From assembly GCF_030549615.1 (NCBI RefSeq), contig NZ_CP130832.1:1736001-1800000 (forward strand): DNA of 64,000 nucleotides, written 5' to 3'. Numbering within the stretch: position 1 is the stretch's first letter; each line of letters opens with the position of its first letter. Positions 8,641 to 17,491 of the stretch are shown here, in pieces. Made by a program: the position numbers and the translations under genes. The DNA comes from Stenotrophomonas sp. 610A2 (lineage in GTDB: Bacteria > Pseudomonadota > Gammaproteobacteria > Xanthomonadales > Xanthomonadaceae). The notes under the pieces are model-generated. The model did no database searches, was not told where the DNA came from, and worked only from the letters and a program-made list of their open reading frames with translations.

Positions 8641-8683
8641 AGGCGATCCTGCATGCTCGGCCGAGGGGGCAACGGCGATCATT

Positions 8684-8716
8684 GAAAAACGCCGCTTCCT
8701 TGCGGGAAGCGGCGTT
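8684..8716 (-). terminator. Intrinsic terminator of the DUF2968 gene
   Basis: Stem arms 8688-8699 and 8705-8716 (AACGCCGCTTCC with its exact complement) with a 5-base loop. On the minus strand the stem is followed by a T-run. It lies 31 bp past the stop of the DUF2968 gene. Confidence 0.85.
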
Positions 8717-8746
8717 CTTGTTCTGCGTACCGCTGAGGTGCGGTGC

Positions 8747-9478
8747 TCAGGGGTGGCTGGCGGGTTCCTGGGCCGGGGCGTGCGGTACCACTGCGGCAGG
8801 CGGGGCCACGCTGGGGGTGGCTGGCAGGGTCAGCTCGGGATTGACCTGCTGCGCCTGCAAGGCCTTGATCTGCTGGTTCAAGGCTTCCAGTTGGGAATTG
8901 GTGGCGCGCAGGTCGGTGCTCAATGCCACTGCCTGCTGCTTGCGCTCCTGCAAGGCATTGCTGACCTGCAGGGACTGCTGGCGCTGCTGTTCCACTTCCT
9001 GTTGCAGGCCGCGCAGGCGGCGTTCGTTCATGGCTACCAGCTTCTCGCTGTAGGCCTTGCCGGCCTGCAGACGCACGGTATCCAGATAGACCTGGGCCAA
9101 CTGCTTGGTCTGGTCGGCGAAGGTCAGGTAGAGCGTCTCGGCGTTCTCCACCGACTCGGTGCGGATCACACGCCAGAATTCCTTCTCGTGGAACAGCGCC
9201 ACGTAGTAGTTCAAGGAGTCGGCGTGGAACAGCAGGCTGGCGCCGTAGTTGCCGTTATAGGTGGTACGCAGTTCTGTCAGGGCGTTGTTGCCCATCAGCC
9301 GTTGCAGCTCGGCGACGGTATTGCCCACGGCGCTGTCTTCGCTGTTGGCGGGGGCAGCCGGTACTTCGGCCTCACCACGTTGCCAGCGTCCGGCCATTGC
9401 AGCGGGGGCCGTCAGCAGGCCGACAACAAGCAACAGCGCGCAGCCAAACCGGCTCGGAAGCATCTCGATCCTTCTCAT
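8747..9478 (-). CDS. DUF2968 family exported protein
   Basis: 243 residues from the ATG at 9478, which follows a GAGGA ribosome-binding site; a start 15 bp later (MLPSRF) is also possible. A signal peptide (LLLVVGLLTAPAAMA) precedes the family core VAELQRLMGNNALTELRTTYNGNYGASLLFH. A long coiled-coil region (about 120-205, rich in Glu, Gln, Arg and Leu) and a Pro/Ala-rich tail follow. The function of DUF2968 is unknown; a periplasmic structural or scaffolding role is inferred from the coiled coil. The gene has its own terminator and lies just downstream of the tad operon terminator, so it is probably expressed alone. Confidence 0.8.
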   Translation of the reverse strand: MRRIEMLPSRFGCALLLVVGLLTAPAAMAGRWQRGEAEVPAAPANSEDSAVGNTVAELQRLMGNNALTELRTTYNGNYGASLLFHADSLNYYVALFHEKEFWRVIRTESVENAETLYLTFADQTKQLAQVYLDTVRLQAGKAYSEKLVAMNERRLRGLQQEVEQQRQQSLQVSNALQERKQQAVALSTDLRATNSQLEALNQQIKALQAQQVNPELTLPATPSVAPPAAVVPHAPAQEPASHP

Positions 9479-9568
9479 AAGTCCTCGTAATTCCCCCGAA
9501 TTGCGATGGTCGTCGCATTTGGTGAATGCGCCGGATTCGTAGCCGAGCATAGCACGCGTTCCGGCGAC

Positions 9569-9589
9569 GAAAAGCCCGCTGGCGCGGGC
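9569..9589 (-). terminator. Intrinsic terminator of the tad operon
   Basis: Stem GCCCGC (9574-9579), loop TGGC, stem GCGGGC (9584-9589); on the minus strand it is followed by TTTTC. It sits 22 bp beyond the stop of tadG and marks the end of the pilus operon. Confidence 0.8.
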
Positions 9590-9611
9590 GTTTCACTGTT
9601 TGGGATGGCGC

Positions 9612-11756
9612 TCATTCGACCAGTTGGCCGCGGCCGCACTGGATCGATTGCATGTGCACGTCGGTACGGCCCAGTTGCAGGCCCAGGACCTCGGACAGCA
9701 GCTGCGACAACAGCTTGCCGACACCGTCCAGCAGCGGCCGCAGAATACTGTCGACCACTGGCTTGAGCAGCAGGCACAACGCGCTGCTGCAGGTGCCGCC
9801 GCCGGTAACCGGGTTGTAGCTGCCGTTGCCGCTGAGCCCACCGGGTTTGGTCTGCAGGTACTTGGCCAGTGCATTGCTGACGCAGTCATTGAAGGCCAGG
9901 CCGGCGATCAAGCCCTGGCAGGAGGTCAGCCCTAGCACGTCGAGCAGGCCGCCCAGCACGCTGGGCTTGCTGATCGTGGTCTCGTAGAGAAAGCCCTGCC
10001 AGACCTCCCCCTGGACCTTCTTCGGTGTGCAGCCGAGGATCCAGCTGTCGCAGGTGGGTATCTCGGTAGTCCAACTGCCCAATGCCGGCAGGTTGGCGGC
10101 GCTGTTGCCTTCCTTCAGGGCCTGGACCACGACGGCAGGTTGGTACAGCCCGTTCTTCTTGGTGGCTTCCAGGTACTGCACGGCGAGGTCTTTTGCGGCC
10201 GTGCTGCTGTTGCCTTGCGGGGTGAACAAGGACTGCACCGTGCCAAGCAGGGCATCGACCAGGTCGGAGACCAGCTTGCCGACTTTCAGGTCGTTCGGTT
10301 TGACCGTGCCGATCTGGCCTTCGCTCAGGATCAGCTGGTCGCGTTGCGACAGCGCCTCCAGGCTGATTTTCCTGGTCAGTACATCGCGGCCAAGCAGGCT
10401 GACCAGGATCTCCTCGCTCAGTCCGGTACGGCACAGCTCGCGGGTGGAGTTCCATGGCGTAGTGGCCTTGCCGATGCAGACATTGGCGATGGCGCTGGTG
10501 ACGTCGACAGTGGCGGTCGCCGGTTGGACGGAGCAGTTGATCGCGGTGAGCTGGCCATAGCCATCGATCACATCGATATAGGTCGGCAGCTTGATCCGCG
10601 TGCCCAGCCAGTTCAGCACCGCGCCGAGTGCCGGGATGCGTTGCGAGTCGATATCCAGGAACAGGCGCACCTGGCTGTTGTAGGCGGTGGTGCCCACCGG
10701 GCCGATGCCGATGGAGGCAGGTTCGACGATGCTGGCCTTGGCCTTAAGCAAGCCGAGTACATCGAGCTGGGGCACTTCGACGGCGTGCTTGGAATTGGCG
10801 ATGGAGATGGTGGTGCCGAGCAGGTCCAGGGCGTTGAGGTCAATGTCCAATGCACCACTTGCTGCTTCGCTGCCGCCGGCGATCTTGGCGAACAAGCCGC
10901 TGCTGCTGGCGTTGGAGCCCAGTTGCACCAGCACGTCGCTGATGCCAGCGCCCAGCAGCTTCTGCTGCAGCAGGCGCAGGTCCACGCCGGCCACCCCTTG
11001 CTGCCCCGCCAACGAAGCCATTATTTCAAGCAGCCTGCCTACGGAAACCTGGTTGGCGGCGAGCAGGTTGTTGAGGTCGCCGACGTTGATGTCGGTGGCG
11101 ACCGGAATGCCCAGCGCCTGCAGCAGACCGCGCGGCGTGATCTTTACATCGGCCAGACCTTGGTAACTGGCGATCTGGGTCTGGGTCAGGTCGACACCAA
11201 CCAGTCGCAGGATTCCCTGCAAGGGTGCGTTGCTGTTGACGTTGAGCAGGCGCGAGCCAACGCTGAAAGCCGCCTGCGGCGGCATGCGCCGGGCAACGGC
11301 GGTGGCGCTGATGCGTGGCAGGGAGGTGAGCTGGCCGAGCATCGGCACGGATTGCCTGGAGGCGGTGACCTGTACGGCATTCAGCGGGTGGCTGCTGCTG
11401 ACGCTGACAAAGCGCGCGCCTGCTGGCAGCTCCGCGCCCCAGTAACCGCAGTTGATGGTCAGTTCACCACCGAACTGGTTGTCGGTCACCGCATTGCTGC
11501 GCGCCGCCAGGTTGTCCTTGTAGTCGGTGGTGCATTGCTCCAGCCGCTGCGCCCCGGCCAGCGCGGCCAGGTCGGCGGTCTTCTGTACGTCGCGCTTGCT
11601 CCAGTACAGGTAGCCGACTTCGATCAGGCCGAGTATCACCACCAGCCCGAGCAGCAACAACATCATCGGCAGGCCTGCGCCGCCACGTTGGCGTGCGCGT
11701 TGCGGGAGATCGTGGAGCGCGCGTGACAGCGAAAGCGTAGACGGGCGCGTGTGCAT
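9612..11756 (-). CDS. tadG: TadG-like pilus assembly protein
   Basis: 714 residues. A hydrophobic N-terminal segment (MMLLLLGLVVILGLIEVGYLY, about 31-51) and the following KRDVQKTADLAALAGAQRLE match the TadG/TadE N-terminal domain, where the helix resembles a pilin transmembrane segment. The large remainder is periplasmic and contains several cysteines, mostly in the C-terminal third. TadG-type proteins assist Flp pilus assembly or surface anchoring. It is the last gene of the operon, 8 bp after the DUF3613 gene and followed by a terminator. At over 700 residues it is longer than many TadG proteins. Confidence 0.85.
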   Translation of the reverse strand: MHTRPSTLSLSRALHDLPQRARQRGGAGLPMMLLLLGLVVILGLIEVGYLYWSKRDVQKTADLAALAGAQRLEQCTTDYKDNLAARSNAVTDNQFGGELTINCGYWGAELPAGARFVSVSSSHPLNAVQVTASRQSVPMLGQLTSLPRISATAVARRMPPQAAFSVGSRLLNVNSNAPLQGILRLVGVDLTQTQIASYQGLADVKITPRGLLQALGIPVATDINVGDLNNLLAANQVSVGRLLEIMASLAGQQGVAGVDLRLLQQKLLGAGISDVLVQLGSNASSSGLFAKIAGGSEAASGALDIDLNALDLLGTTISIANSKHAVEVPQLDVLGLLKAKASIVEPASIGIGPVGTTAYNSQVRLFLDIDSQRIPALGAVLNWLGTRIKLPTYIDVIDGYGQLTAINCSVQPATATVDVTSAIANVCIGKATTPWNSTRELCRTGLSEEILVSLLGRDVLTRKISLEALSQRDQLILSEGQIGTVKPNDLKVGKLVSDLVDALLGTVQSLFTPQGNSSTAAKDLAVQYLEATKKNGLYQPAVVVQALKEGNSAANLPALGSWTTEIPTCDSWILGCTPKKVQGEVWQGFLYETTISKPSVLGGLLDVLGLTSCQGLIAGLAFNDCVSNALAKYLQTKPGGLSGNGSYNPVTGGGTCSSALCLLLKPVVDSILRPLLDGVGKLLSQLLSEVLGLQLGRTDVHMQSIQCGRGQLVE

Positions 11757-11764
11757 TGGGGGCC

Positions 11765-12160
11765 TCAGCGGCTGCCGCCGCCTTGCTTGGAGTCGGGAAG
11801 CGCGGCTTCGAAGTACTCGGGAATCGGGTGGTCGAAGCTCTTGAGGTAGCGCTGGTAGCTGCGGCTGGCCGCTTCGCCAAGCATCGGTAGTGCATTGCCG
11901 GCGCGGCTGCCGTCTGCCTGCATCTGTAGCAGGGCACGGGTGGTATCACCGATCTGCGAGCGCGGCTGCTCGATTGCGAACGCAAGTGTAGCGGCGGACG
12001 GCGAAGTGATGGCGCTCGCGTCGCTGTTTGTATTGGTGTTTGCAACGGGCGCAGTGGCATCGGTCATGCGTTCGATCAGCGGCGCATGCTGTGCAATAGC
12101 TTGTGTCGCCCAGAGCGTGCCAAACAGCAGTATCACGGCCAAGGGTGCGGTTCGGCTCAT
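11765..12160 (-). CDS. DUF3613 family periplasmic protein of the tad operon
   Basis: 131 residues from the ATG at 12160, which overlaps the tadD stop as ATGA; that decides the start. It has a signal peptide (LAVILLFGTLWATQAIAQ) and a low-complexity Asn/Thr/Ser region. The conserved C-terminal part (IGDTTRALLQMQADGSRAG ... SYQRYLKSFDHPIPEYF) is typical of DUF3613. Its occurrence in tad loci points to a pilus accessory role; nothing more specific can be said. Confidence 0.8.
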   Translation of the reverse strand: MSRTAPLAVILLFGTLWATQAIAQHAPLIERMTDATAPVANTNTNSDASAITSPSAATLAFAIEQPRSQIGDTTRALLQMQADGSRAGNALPMLGEAASRSYQRYLKSFDHPIPEYFEAALPDSKQGGGSR

Positions 12161-12987
12161 GGTGTTGCCTCCTGGGCGGTTGAGGTGGCAGGGCTGAAGC
12201 GGTCCAGCATCGAACCGGGCGGGCGTGTCGGCGTTGCACTTGCAGCTGGGCCCTGCTGCGCGGCCAGGGCTGGAGCACCGCCTGCAGCTGCCGAAGCGGG
12301 AGCGGCCGCTGCCAGCGGTTGCCGCAGGCGTTGCGAGAGCCGATAGATCTCGGCCTTGGTGGAAGGCGGCAGGTTTGCCCGTTGAATCATGCTTTCCGCC
12401 GCCGCTGGCTGTCCGGACAACAAGGCCCACAACGCAAGATTGGAGATGGCGCGGATGTTGTCGGGTCCCAGCTCCGCTGCCTTTGCCAGCGGTGCACGTG
12501 CCTGCTCGATCTGCCCTGCCTGCAGCAGCGCGAAACCGAGGTCGCTGAGGTAGGCGACATTGAGCGGATCGGCTCGGACGGCGCTGTCCAAGGCCTGTCG
12601 AGCACCGTCGAAATCACCGGTGCCGGCCGCGACCAGCCCAAGGCCATGCCAGGCCGCTGCCGATTGCGGGCCTTTGGTCAGGCCGCGATAGATCAGCGCT
12701 GCTGCGTCCGCATCGCCGGTTTCGCGCAGCGCGTTGGCCTGCAGGATGCGCAGTTCCGGGCTGTCGCCGAAGCGCTGGCGGAAGGCGTCGATATGCGCCA
12801 GCGAAGCGTAGTACGCGCCTTGCGCCTGCATCTGCTTGAGCAGCCCCAGGTACATGCCGCGATCATCCTGCGGTGCTTCCACCAGCGAGGGTTCAATCTG
12901 CGGCTGCTTATAGGCAGCGCGATTGCCGCCACAGCCGATCAGCAGGGCAGGTATCAAGATGCTCAGCAATGCGGTCGTCGTTCTCAT
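12157..12987 (-). CDS. tadD: TadD-like TPR lipoprotein
   Basis: 276 residues. The N-terminus is a lipoprotein signal with a lipobox ending at the cysteine of LLIGCGG. Tetratricopeptide-like helices fill residues 45-235 (for example LRILQANALRETGDADAAALIYRG, AWHGLGLVAAGTGDFDGARQALDSAV and VAYLSDLGFALLQAGQIEQARA). An Ala/Pro-rich tail follows. TadD is the outer-membrane pilotin-like lipoprotein that helps the secretin of Flp pili assemble. Its start shares a base with the tadC stop (TAATG), and its end overlaps the DUF3613 start by 4 bp, so the genes are translationally coupled. Confidence 0.88.
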   Translation of the reverse strand: MRTTTALLSILIPALLIGCGGNRAAYKQPQIEPSLVEAPQDDRGMYLGLLKQMQAQGAYYASLAHIDAFRQRFGDSPELRILQANALRETGDADAAALIYRGLTKGPQSAAAWHGLGLVAAGTGDFDGARQALDSAVRADPLNVAYLSDLGFALLQAGQIEQARAPLAKAAELGPDNIRAISNLALWALLSGQPAAAESMIQRANLPPSTKAEIYRLSQRLRQPLAAAAPASAAAGGAPALAAQQGPAASATPTRPPGSMLDRFSPATSTAQEATP

Positions 12988-13919
12988 TACATCCCCTTGA
13001 TCGCGGCTGCCAGCGAAATGATCGCCGGCCCGGCCAATACCAGCATCAGGGCCGGCAGCAAGGTGATCATCATCACCACGGTCATCTTGACCGAGAGCTT
13101 GCCGACCTTCTCCTTCATCTTCATGCGGCGCTGTTCGCGCAGGCGCATGCCGAACTGTTTCAGTGGTTCCTGCACCGCACCGCCGTGCTGGTGTACCTGC
13201 AGCACCATCTGCATCAGGCTGCGCAGGTCCTCATTGCCGAACGATTCGGATAGTCGCCGCAAGGACTGTGCGCGACTGCGGCCGCGGCTGTAACCGGCGT
13301 TGGCCAGCTGCAGCTCCTTGCCCAGTACCGGAATGGCGATATGCAGCTTGTCGCCAATCATCTGCAGGCTCTGGTCGATGCTGAAGCCCACGCCCTGCAG
13401 CAGCCGCAGCAGGTCAATCAGCAAGGGTAGTTCGTCATCCACTTTCTTGCGCAGCCGCGCTGCCCAACTTCGCAGCAGCAGCTTGGGCAACAGGATGCCC
13501 AAGGCGAAGCCGACCAGCAGCAGGATCACCATGTCGCCGCCCTGTGGGCGCATAACCAGCACGGCGATGAAGGGCACCAACAAGGCCAGCACCAGCCGCG
13601 TGGCAAGGAAGGCCGCAGTGCCGGTGCTGTGGTTCCAGCCAACCTGTTCCAGCAGCAATCTATCCTCGGGCGCCAGCAATGCCGCCTGCAGGCGGCTGCC
13701 TTCGAAGTGTTGGCCGATGGCGGCCAGGTCGGCGAGCCGCCGCCGCCACCAGACCGGCTTGGGTGCGGTGTCATGCTCCACGTGCTGGGCGCTGTCCAAT
13801 GCGCTCTGCAGTGCGGCGCCGGCCTGCTGGCTGCGGCGCCCGCGGTACAGCAGGCCAGCCGCGGCCAGTACCAGCGCCACCACGACCAACAGCATGGCGA
13901 TCGTGTACAGCAGGTTCAT
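12987..13919 (-). CDS. tadC: TadC, type II secretion F-family platform protein
   Basis: 310 residues from MNLLYTIAML at 13919; an upstream extension has no membrane character and would overlap tadB. There are hydrophobic helices at the N-terminus (about 1-22), in the middle (two, about 105-150) and at the C-terminus (about 280-305). The GspF/T2SSF core reads DDELPLLIDLLRLLQGVGFSIDQSLQMIG. TadC pairs with TadB as the inner-membrane platform of the Flp pilus machine, contacting the ATPase CpaF. It lies 31 bp downstream of tadB. Confidence 0.9.
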   Translation of the reverse strand: MNLLYTIAMLLVVVALVLAAAGLLYRGRRSQQAGAALQSALDSAQHVEHDTAPKPVWWRRRLADLAAIGQHFEGSRLQAALLAPEDRLLLEQVGWNHSTGTAAFLATRLVLALLVPFIAVLVMRPQGGDMVILLLVGFALGILLPKLLLRSWAARLRKKVDDELPLLIDLLRLLQGVGFSIDQSLQMIGDKLHIAIPVLGKELQLANAGYSRGRSRAQSLRRLSESFGNEDLRSLMQMVLQVHQHGGAVQEPLKQFGMRLREQRRMKMKEKVGKLSVKMTVVMMITLLPALMLVLAGPAIISLAAAIKGM

Positions 13920-13950
13920 GGTGCGCTCCGGGCGATGGCAACGGGTTGTG

Positions 13951-14865
13951 TCATAGCGATTTGGCCAGCCGGTACAGCAGGAAACCGCCAAACAGTTCCA
14001 GCAGCACCGCGATCAGCAGGATTTTCTTGCCAAGCGGGTCATGGAACATGGGCTGGAAAAAATCCGGGCTCATCAGCGCCATCGACAAGGCCGCGCCAAC
14101 CGGCAGCAAGGCCAGTACCCAGGCTGACATGCGGGTCTCGGAGGTGGTGGCCTGCAGCTCGCGTTGCACTTCCTCCATGTCGCGCATGAAGTCGCTCATG
14201 CGTTGCAGGATCTGGTCGCTGCGGCCGCCGATGCGGATGCTGGTGCCGAGGATCACCGCCAGCATCTCCAGCGGGCGCAGCCGGTAAGCCTGGGCGGCAT
14301 GTTGCAGGGCGCGGTCCAGGTCCATGCCGGCGCGGGTATAGCTCAGGGCGTTGTCGAGGATGGGCCGCAGCGGCGGATCGACGTTCTGGGTGGCACTCTG
14401 GAACGCCATCGACAAGCTGTTGCCGATGCCGGCCATGCGCACCATGTTTTCGAGGAAATCCGGCATCTGCGCGATCAGCCGCTGCTGCATCTTGTCGATG
14501 CGCCGATACAGCCACAGCGCCACGGCCAGCAGGTAGAGCGCGAGTACAAATGCGGCAAACCAGGCGCTGCCAAGACGCAGGCCGGCAGCGATGGTGACGA
14601 CGATGCCGGGCAGGGCGATCAGCAGCAAGGTGCGTGGTGTGTCTTTCAGTCCTGCGCGGCGCAGCAGCTCGGCCCAGCGTTTGCCCTGCGGCCGTTGGTG
14701 GCGCGCTTCCTCGGCAGCGCGTACCGGGTCTGGTCGCGACAAGCGGGTGTCGGCATGGCTGGCGGCGGCACGCTGCTGCACTCGGGTGGCCAGCCCCCAC
14801 CACAGGCCCATGGCAACCGCCACCAGCACCACGGCAAGGCTCCCGAGCAGCAGCGGCACCATCAT
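13951..14865 (-). CDS. tadB: TadB, type II secretion F-family platform protein
   Basis: 304 residues. The ATG at 14865 overlaps the cpaF stop as ATGA, which fixes the start against a longer reading frame. There is a membrane helix at residues 1-23, two in the region 90-130 and two at the C-terminus. The T2SSF core includes IAQMPDFLENMVRMAGIGNSL and MLAVILGTSIRIGGRSDQIL. With TadC it forms the inner-membrane base of the Flp pilus. The paired tadB-tadC arrangement is standard for tad loci. Confidence 0.9.
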   Translation of the reverse strand: MMVPLLLGSLAVVLVAVAMGLWWGLATRVQQRAAASHADTRLSRPDPVRAAEEARHQRPQGKRWAELLRRAGLKDTPRTLLLIALPGIVVTIAAGLRLGSAWFAAFVLALYLLAVALWLYRRIDKMQQRLIAQMPDFLENMVRMAGIGNSLSMAFQSATQNVDPPLRPILDNALSYTRAGMDLDRALQHAAQAYRLRPLEMLAVILGTSIRIGGRSDQILQRMSDFMRDMEEVQRELQATTSETRMSAWVLALLPVGAALSMALMSPDFFQPMFHDPLGKKILLIAVLLELFGGFLLYRLAKSL

Positions 14866-16217
14866 GAAGAGAAGCTCCCCATGTTGGCCTCGCGCAGTTC
14901 CTGACGGAACGGTTCGAGCTTGTAGCAATGCGGGTGGAAGCCGAGGCCTATCCAGCGGTCGCGTTCGCGGCTTTCCTGGTCGACCCAGGTTTCATGCTTG
15001 AACAGCTCCTGGCTGGTGATGACGTTGTCACTGACGCCGGTGATTTCTGTGATCGAGGTGATGACACGACGGCCGCTGCCCAGTCGCGAGATCTGCACGA
15101 TGAAGTCGATGGCGCTGGCGATCTGCCGGCGCAGACTGTCCTCGCTGCCCTGGAAGCCGGCAAAGCCAGCCAGCATTTCCAACCGGTACAGGCAGTCGCG
15201 GGCGTTGTTGGCGTGCACCGTGGCCATCGATCCGTCATGGCCGGTGTTCATCGCCTGCAGCATCTCCAGCACTTCGGCACCACGTACCTCGCCGACCACG
15301 ATGCGGTCCGGGCGCATGCGCAGGCTGTTGCGGACCAGGTCGCGGATGCTGACCGCGCCGTTGCCATCAAAGCCACCCATGCGCGATTCCAGGCGAACCA
15401 CATGCGGGTGGTTGAGTGCGAGCTCGGCGGTGTCCTCAACGGTGATGACGCGCTCGTTGTGCGGAATGAAGGTTGCCAGCGCGTTGAGCAGCGAGGTCTT
15501 GCCGGAGCTGGTGCCGCCGGAAATAAGAATGTTGCAGCGGCCACGCACCATGGCATTGAGCAGGGCGTACATCGGCTTGTCGAACGTGCCGCGGCCGAGC
15601 AGTTCGTCCGGTGTGAACGGGTCCTTGCGGAACTTGCGGATCGACACCATCGGCCCATCAACGGCCAGTGGCGAAATGATGGCGTTGAGGCGGCCGCCAT
15701 TGGGCAGGCGTGCATCGACCATCGGATTGGAGTCGTCCAGACGGCGGCCGAGCGGCGCGATGATGCGGCGCAGGATGCGCAGCAGGTGGCGGTCATCGCT
15801 GAAGCGCTGCGTCGAACGCCGCAATATGCCACCGGCCGAGACGTGTACGTCCTTGTAGCCGTTGATCAGGATGTCTTCGATCTCGGGGTCGTGCAGCAGG
15901 TCATCCAATGGTCCAAAGCCGGTCAACTCCTTCTGCAAGGCGCTGGCGACCGCTTCCATTTCCTGCGCATTGACCGGGATCTTCCATTCCTTGACGAACG
16001 ACGCAGTCTGCGTGCGTACGTACTTGCCGATGGTCTCCGGCGACCAGGAGTCGATATCGACGCGCTGGTCCTCGACATGGTTGAGCAGGTACTCATGGGC
16101 GGCGGACAACACGCTCTGGAACTGCTCGGTCTGCTCGAACGGCACGCTGGGTGTTGGCTCAGCCGACAGTGCTGCTGCGGCGATGCGCGGGGACAAGGGG
16201 GTGACTTTGTCTTCCAT
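14862..16217 (-). CDS. cpaF: CpaF/TadA pilus assembly ATPase
   Basis: 451 residues, the usual size for CpaF. The secretion-ATPase core holds a Walker A motif GGTSSGKT (234-241), ITVEDTAEL (Asp box, about 258-266) and a Walker B-like region RPDRIVVGEVRG. The His box region is TGHDGSMATVHANN. It hydrolyses ATP in the cytoplasm to drive polymerisation of the Flp pilin through the TadB/TadC platform. It lies 2 bp after cpaE and overlaps tadB by 4 bp. Confidence 0.95.
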   Translation of the reverse strand: MEDKVTPLSPRIAAAALSAEPTPSVPFEQTEQFQSVLSAAHEYLLNHVEDQRVDIDSWSPETIGKYVRTQTASFVKEWKIPVNAQEMEAVASALQKELTGFGPLDDLLHDPEIEDILINGYKDVHVSAGGILRRSTQRFSDDRHLLRILRRIIAPLGRRLDDSNPMVDARLPNGGRLNAIISPLAVDGPMVSIRKFRKDPFTPDELLGRGTFDKPMYALLNAMVRGRCNILISGGTSSGKTSLLNALATFIPHNERVITVEDTAELALNHPHVVRLESRMGGFDGNGAVSIRDLVRNSLRMRPDRIVVGEVRGAEVLEMLQAMNTGHDGSMATVHANNARDCLYRLEMLAGFAGFQGSEDSLRRQIASAIDFIVQISRLGSGRRVITSITEITGVSDNVITSQELFKHETWVDQESRERDRWIGLGFHPHCYKLEPFRQELREANMGSFSS

Positions 16218-16219
16218 TG

Positions 16220-17482
16220 TTATCTACCCAGCAGATTGGCGAGGCGCGCCAGCGGCGACGCCGGCGCGGAGGTCGTAGGAGCAGCGAGGCGACGGTCCAG
16301 GCGTTGCAGCAGGGGCAGCATGGCCTTGAGGTAGGGGTCGCGTGGCGCCGCATCGGTCAGCAGGCGGCCCAGCCCGGCATTGGAGCGCAGCACCCGCGAG
16401 CGGTCCGGCAAGGTGGCCAGCAGCGGCAGATTGAAGCGCTGCGCGATCTGCGTATCGGCCAGGCCGCCATTGGGATCGAAACGATTGACGATCAGCCGCA
16501 GCCGGTCATCACGCAGGCCGCGGCTTTCCAGCTCACGCATGGTCTGGTCCAGCGACACCAGCGAGCCGATTGCCTGATCGGTGACCAACCAGACCTCGGA
16601 GGCGCTCTTGAGCAAGGTGGTGGGCAGCAGCTGCACGGGCAGGCCGCCTACGTCGCACAGGCTCAGCGGGAACACGCTGCGCAGGCGGTCGAGCAGGGCG
16701 ATGGGTTCGTGTTTCTTCAGCAACGTACCGCTCGTGATGCCGAGCAAGGCGAGGCCGCTGGGGTGATGGGCGAACGCGGTGCCGGCGAAGGTGCGGTCCA
16801 TGCGCTCGACGTTGCGCAGCGCCTCTTCATAGCTGAAGTGGCTCTCCATGCCCAGATACAAGGCGGCATCGGCGGACGGCTGGCCAAGGTCGATCAGCAA
16901 CAGCCAGCTCTGCAGCGCCGCCATGTCTGGCGAGGTCGGGTTCTGTTCGGCCAGGCTTACGCCCAGATGGGTTGCCAGGGTGCTGGTGCCAACGCCTGGG
17001 CGTACCCCAAGCAGCACGATCAGGCGGCCGTCTGCGCGGACCTCTGCCGCCGCCGCGGGACGCGCTGGACTGGGCGCGGCGGCCACGCGCTCGAATACTT
17101 CCAGCATCTGCGCGGGGCTGTTGTCGATGTCGACGAAGTCGCAGACGCCTGCGCGCATTGCCGCCAACAGGTGTGCGGCTTGTTCCGGACCCGTGGTGCC
17201 CAGCCCGATCAAGGCCGGGCAGCCTGCGATGGCATGCAGTTGGCGCGCGATATCGGTGGAATAGGTGGCATTGCCACCGCAGTAATCGAGCAGCACGAAG
17301 GCGCTGCCTGCGCCATCGAGCAATTGCTTTGGCGTGGTTTCGCGGCTGTCCACCCAGCGCAGATTTGCCTGCCCAGCCAGCACTGCGCCCAGGCGCGCCA
17401 TATGGCGGTTATCCGGTGCGTACAGCAGCAGATTCAATTCTGTATGGCTGTGGGTCTGGGGCAAAGGCATCACCGGTGGCAT
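16220..17482 (-). CDS. cpaE: CpaE/TadZ pilus localisation ATPase
   Basis: 420 residues. An N-terminal receiver-like domain (about 15-130) lacks a clear phosphorylation signature. A MinD/ParA-like ATPase domain follows, starting at LIVLLGVRPGVGTSTLATHLG (about 154-174), where the deviant Walker A lysine position carries Arg161. TadZ/CpaE proteins position the Flp pilus machine at the pole. The start could be the first or the fifth codon (MPPVM); I kept the first, 9 bp after the secretin stop. Confidence 0.88.
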   Translation of the reverse strand: MPPVMPLPQTHSHTELNLLLYAPDNRHMARLGAVLAGQANLRWVDSRETTPKQLLDGAGSAFVLLDYCGGNATYSTDIARQLHAIAGCPALIGLGTTGPEQAAHLLAAMRAGVCDFVDIDNSPAQMLEVFERVAAAPSPARPAAAAEVRADGRLIVLLGVRPGVGTSTLATHLGVSLAEQNPTSPDMAALQSWLLLIDLGQPSADAALYLGMESHFSYEEALRNVERMDRTFAGTAFAHHPSGLALLGITSGTLLKKHEPIALLDRLRSVFPLSLCDVGGLPVQLLPTTLLKSASEVWLVTDQAIGSLVSLDQTMRELESRGLRDDRLRLIVNRFDPNGGLADTQIAQRFNLPLLATLPDRSRVLRSNAGLGRLLTDAAPRDPYLKAMLPLLQRLDRRLAAPTTSAPASPLARLANLLGR

Positions 17483-17491
17483 GGCGGCGCT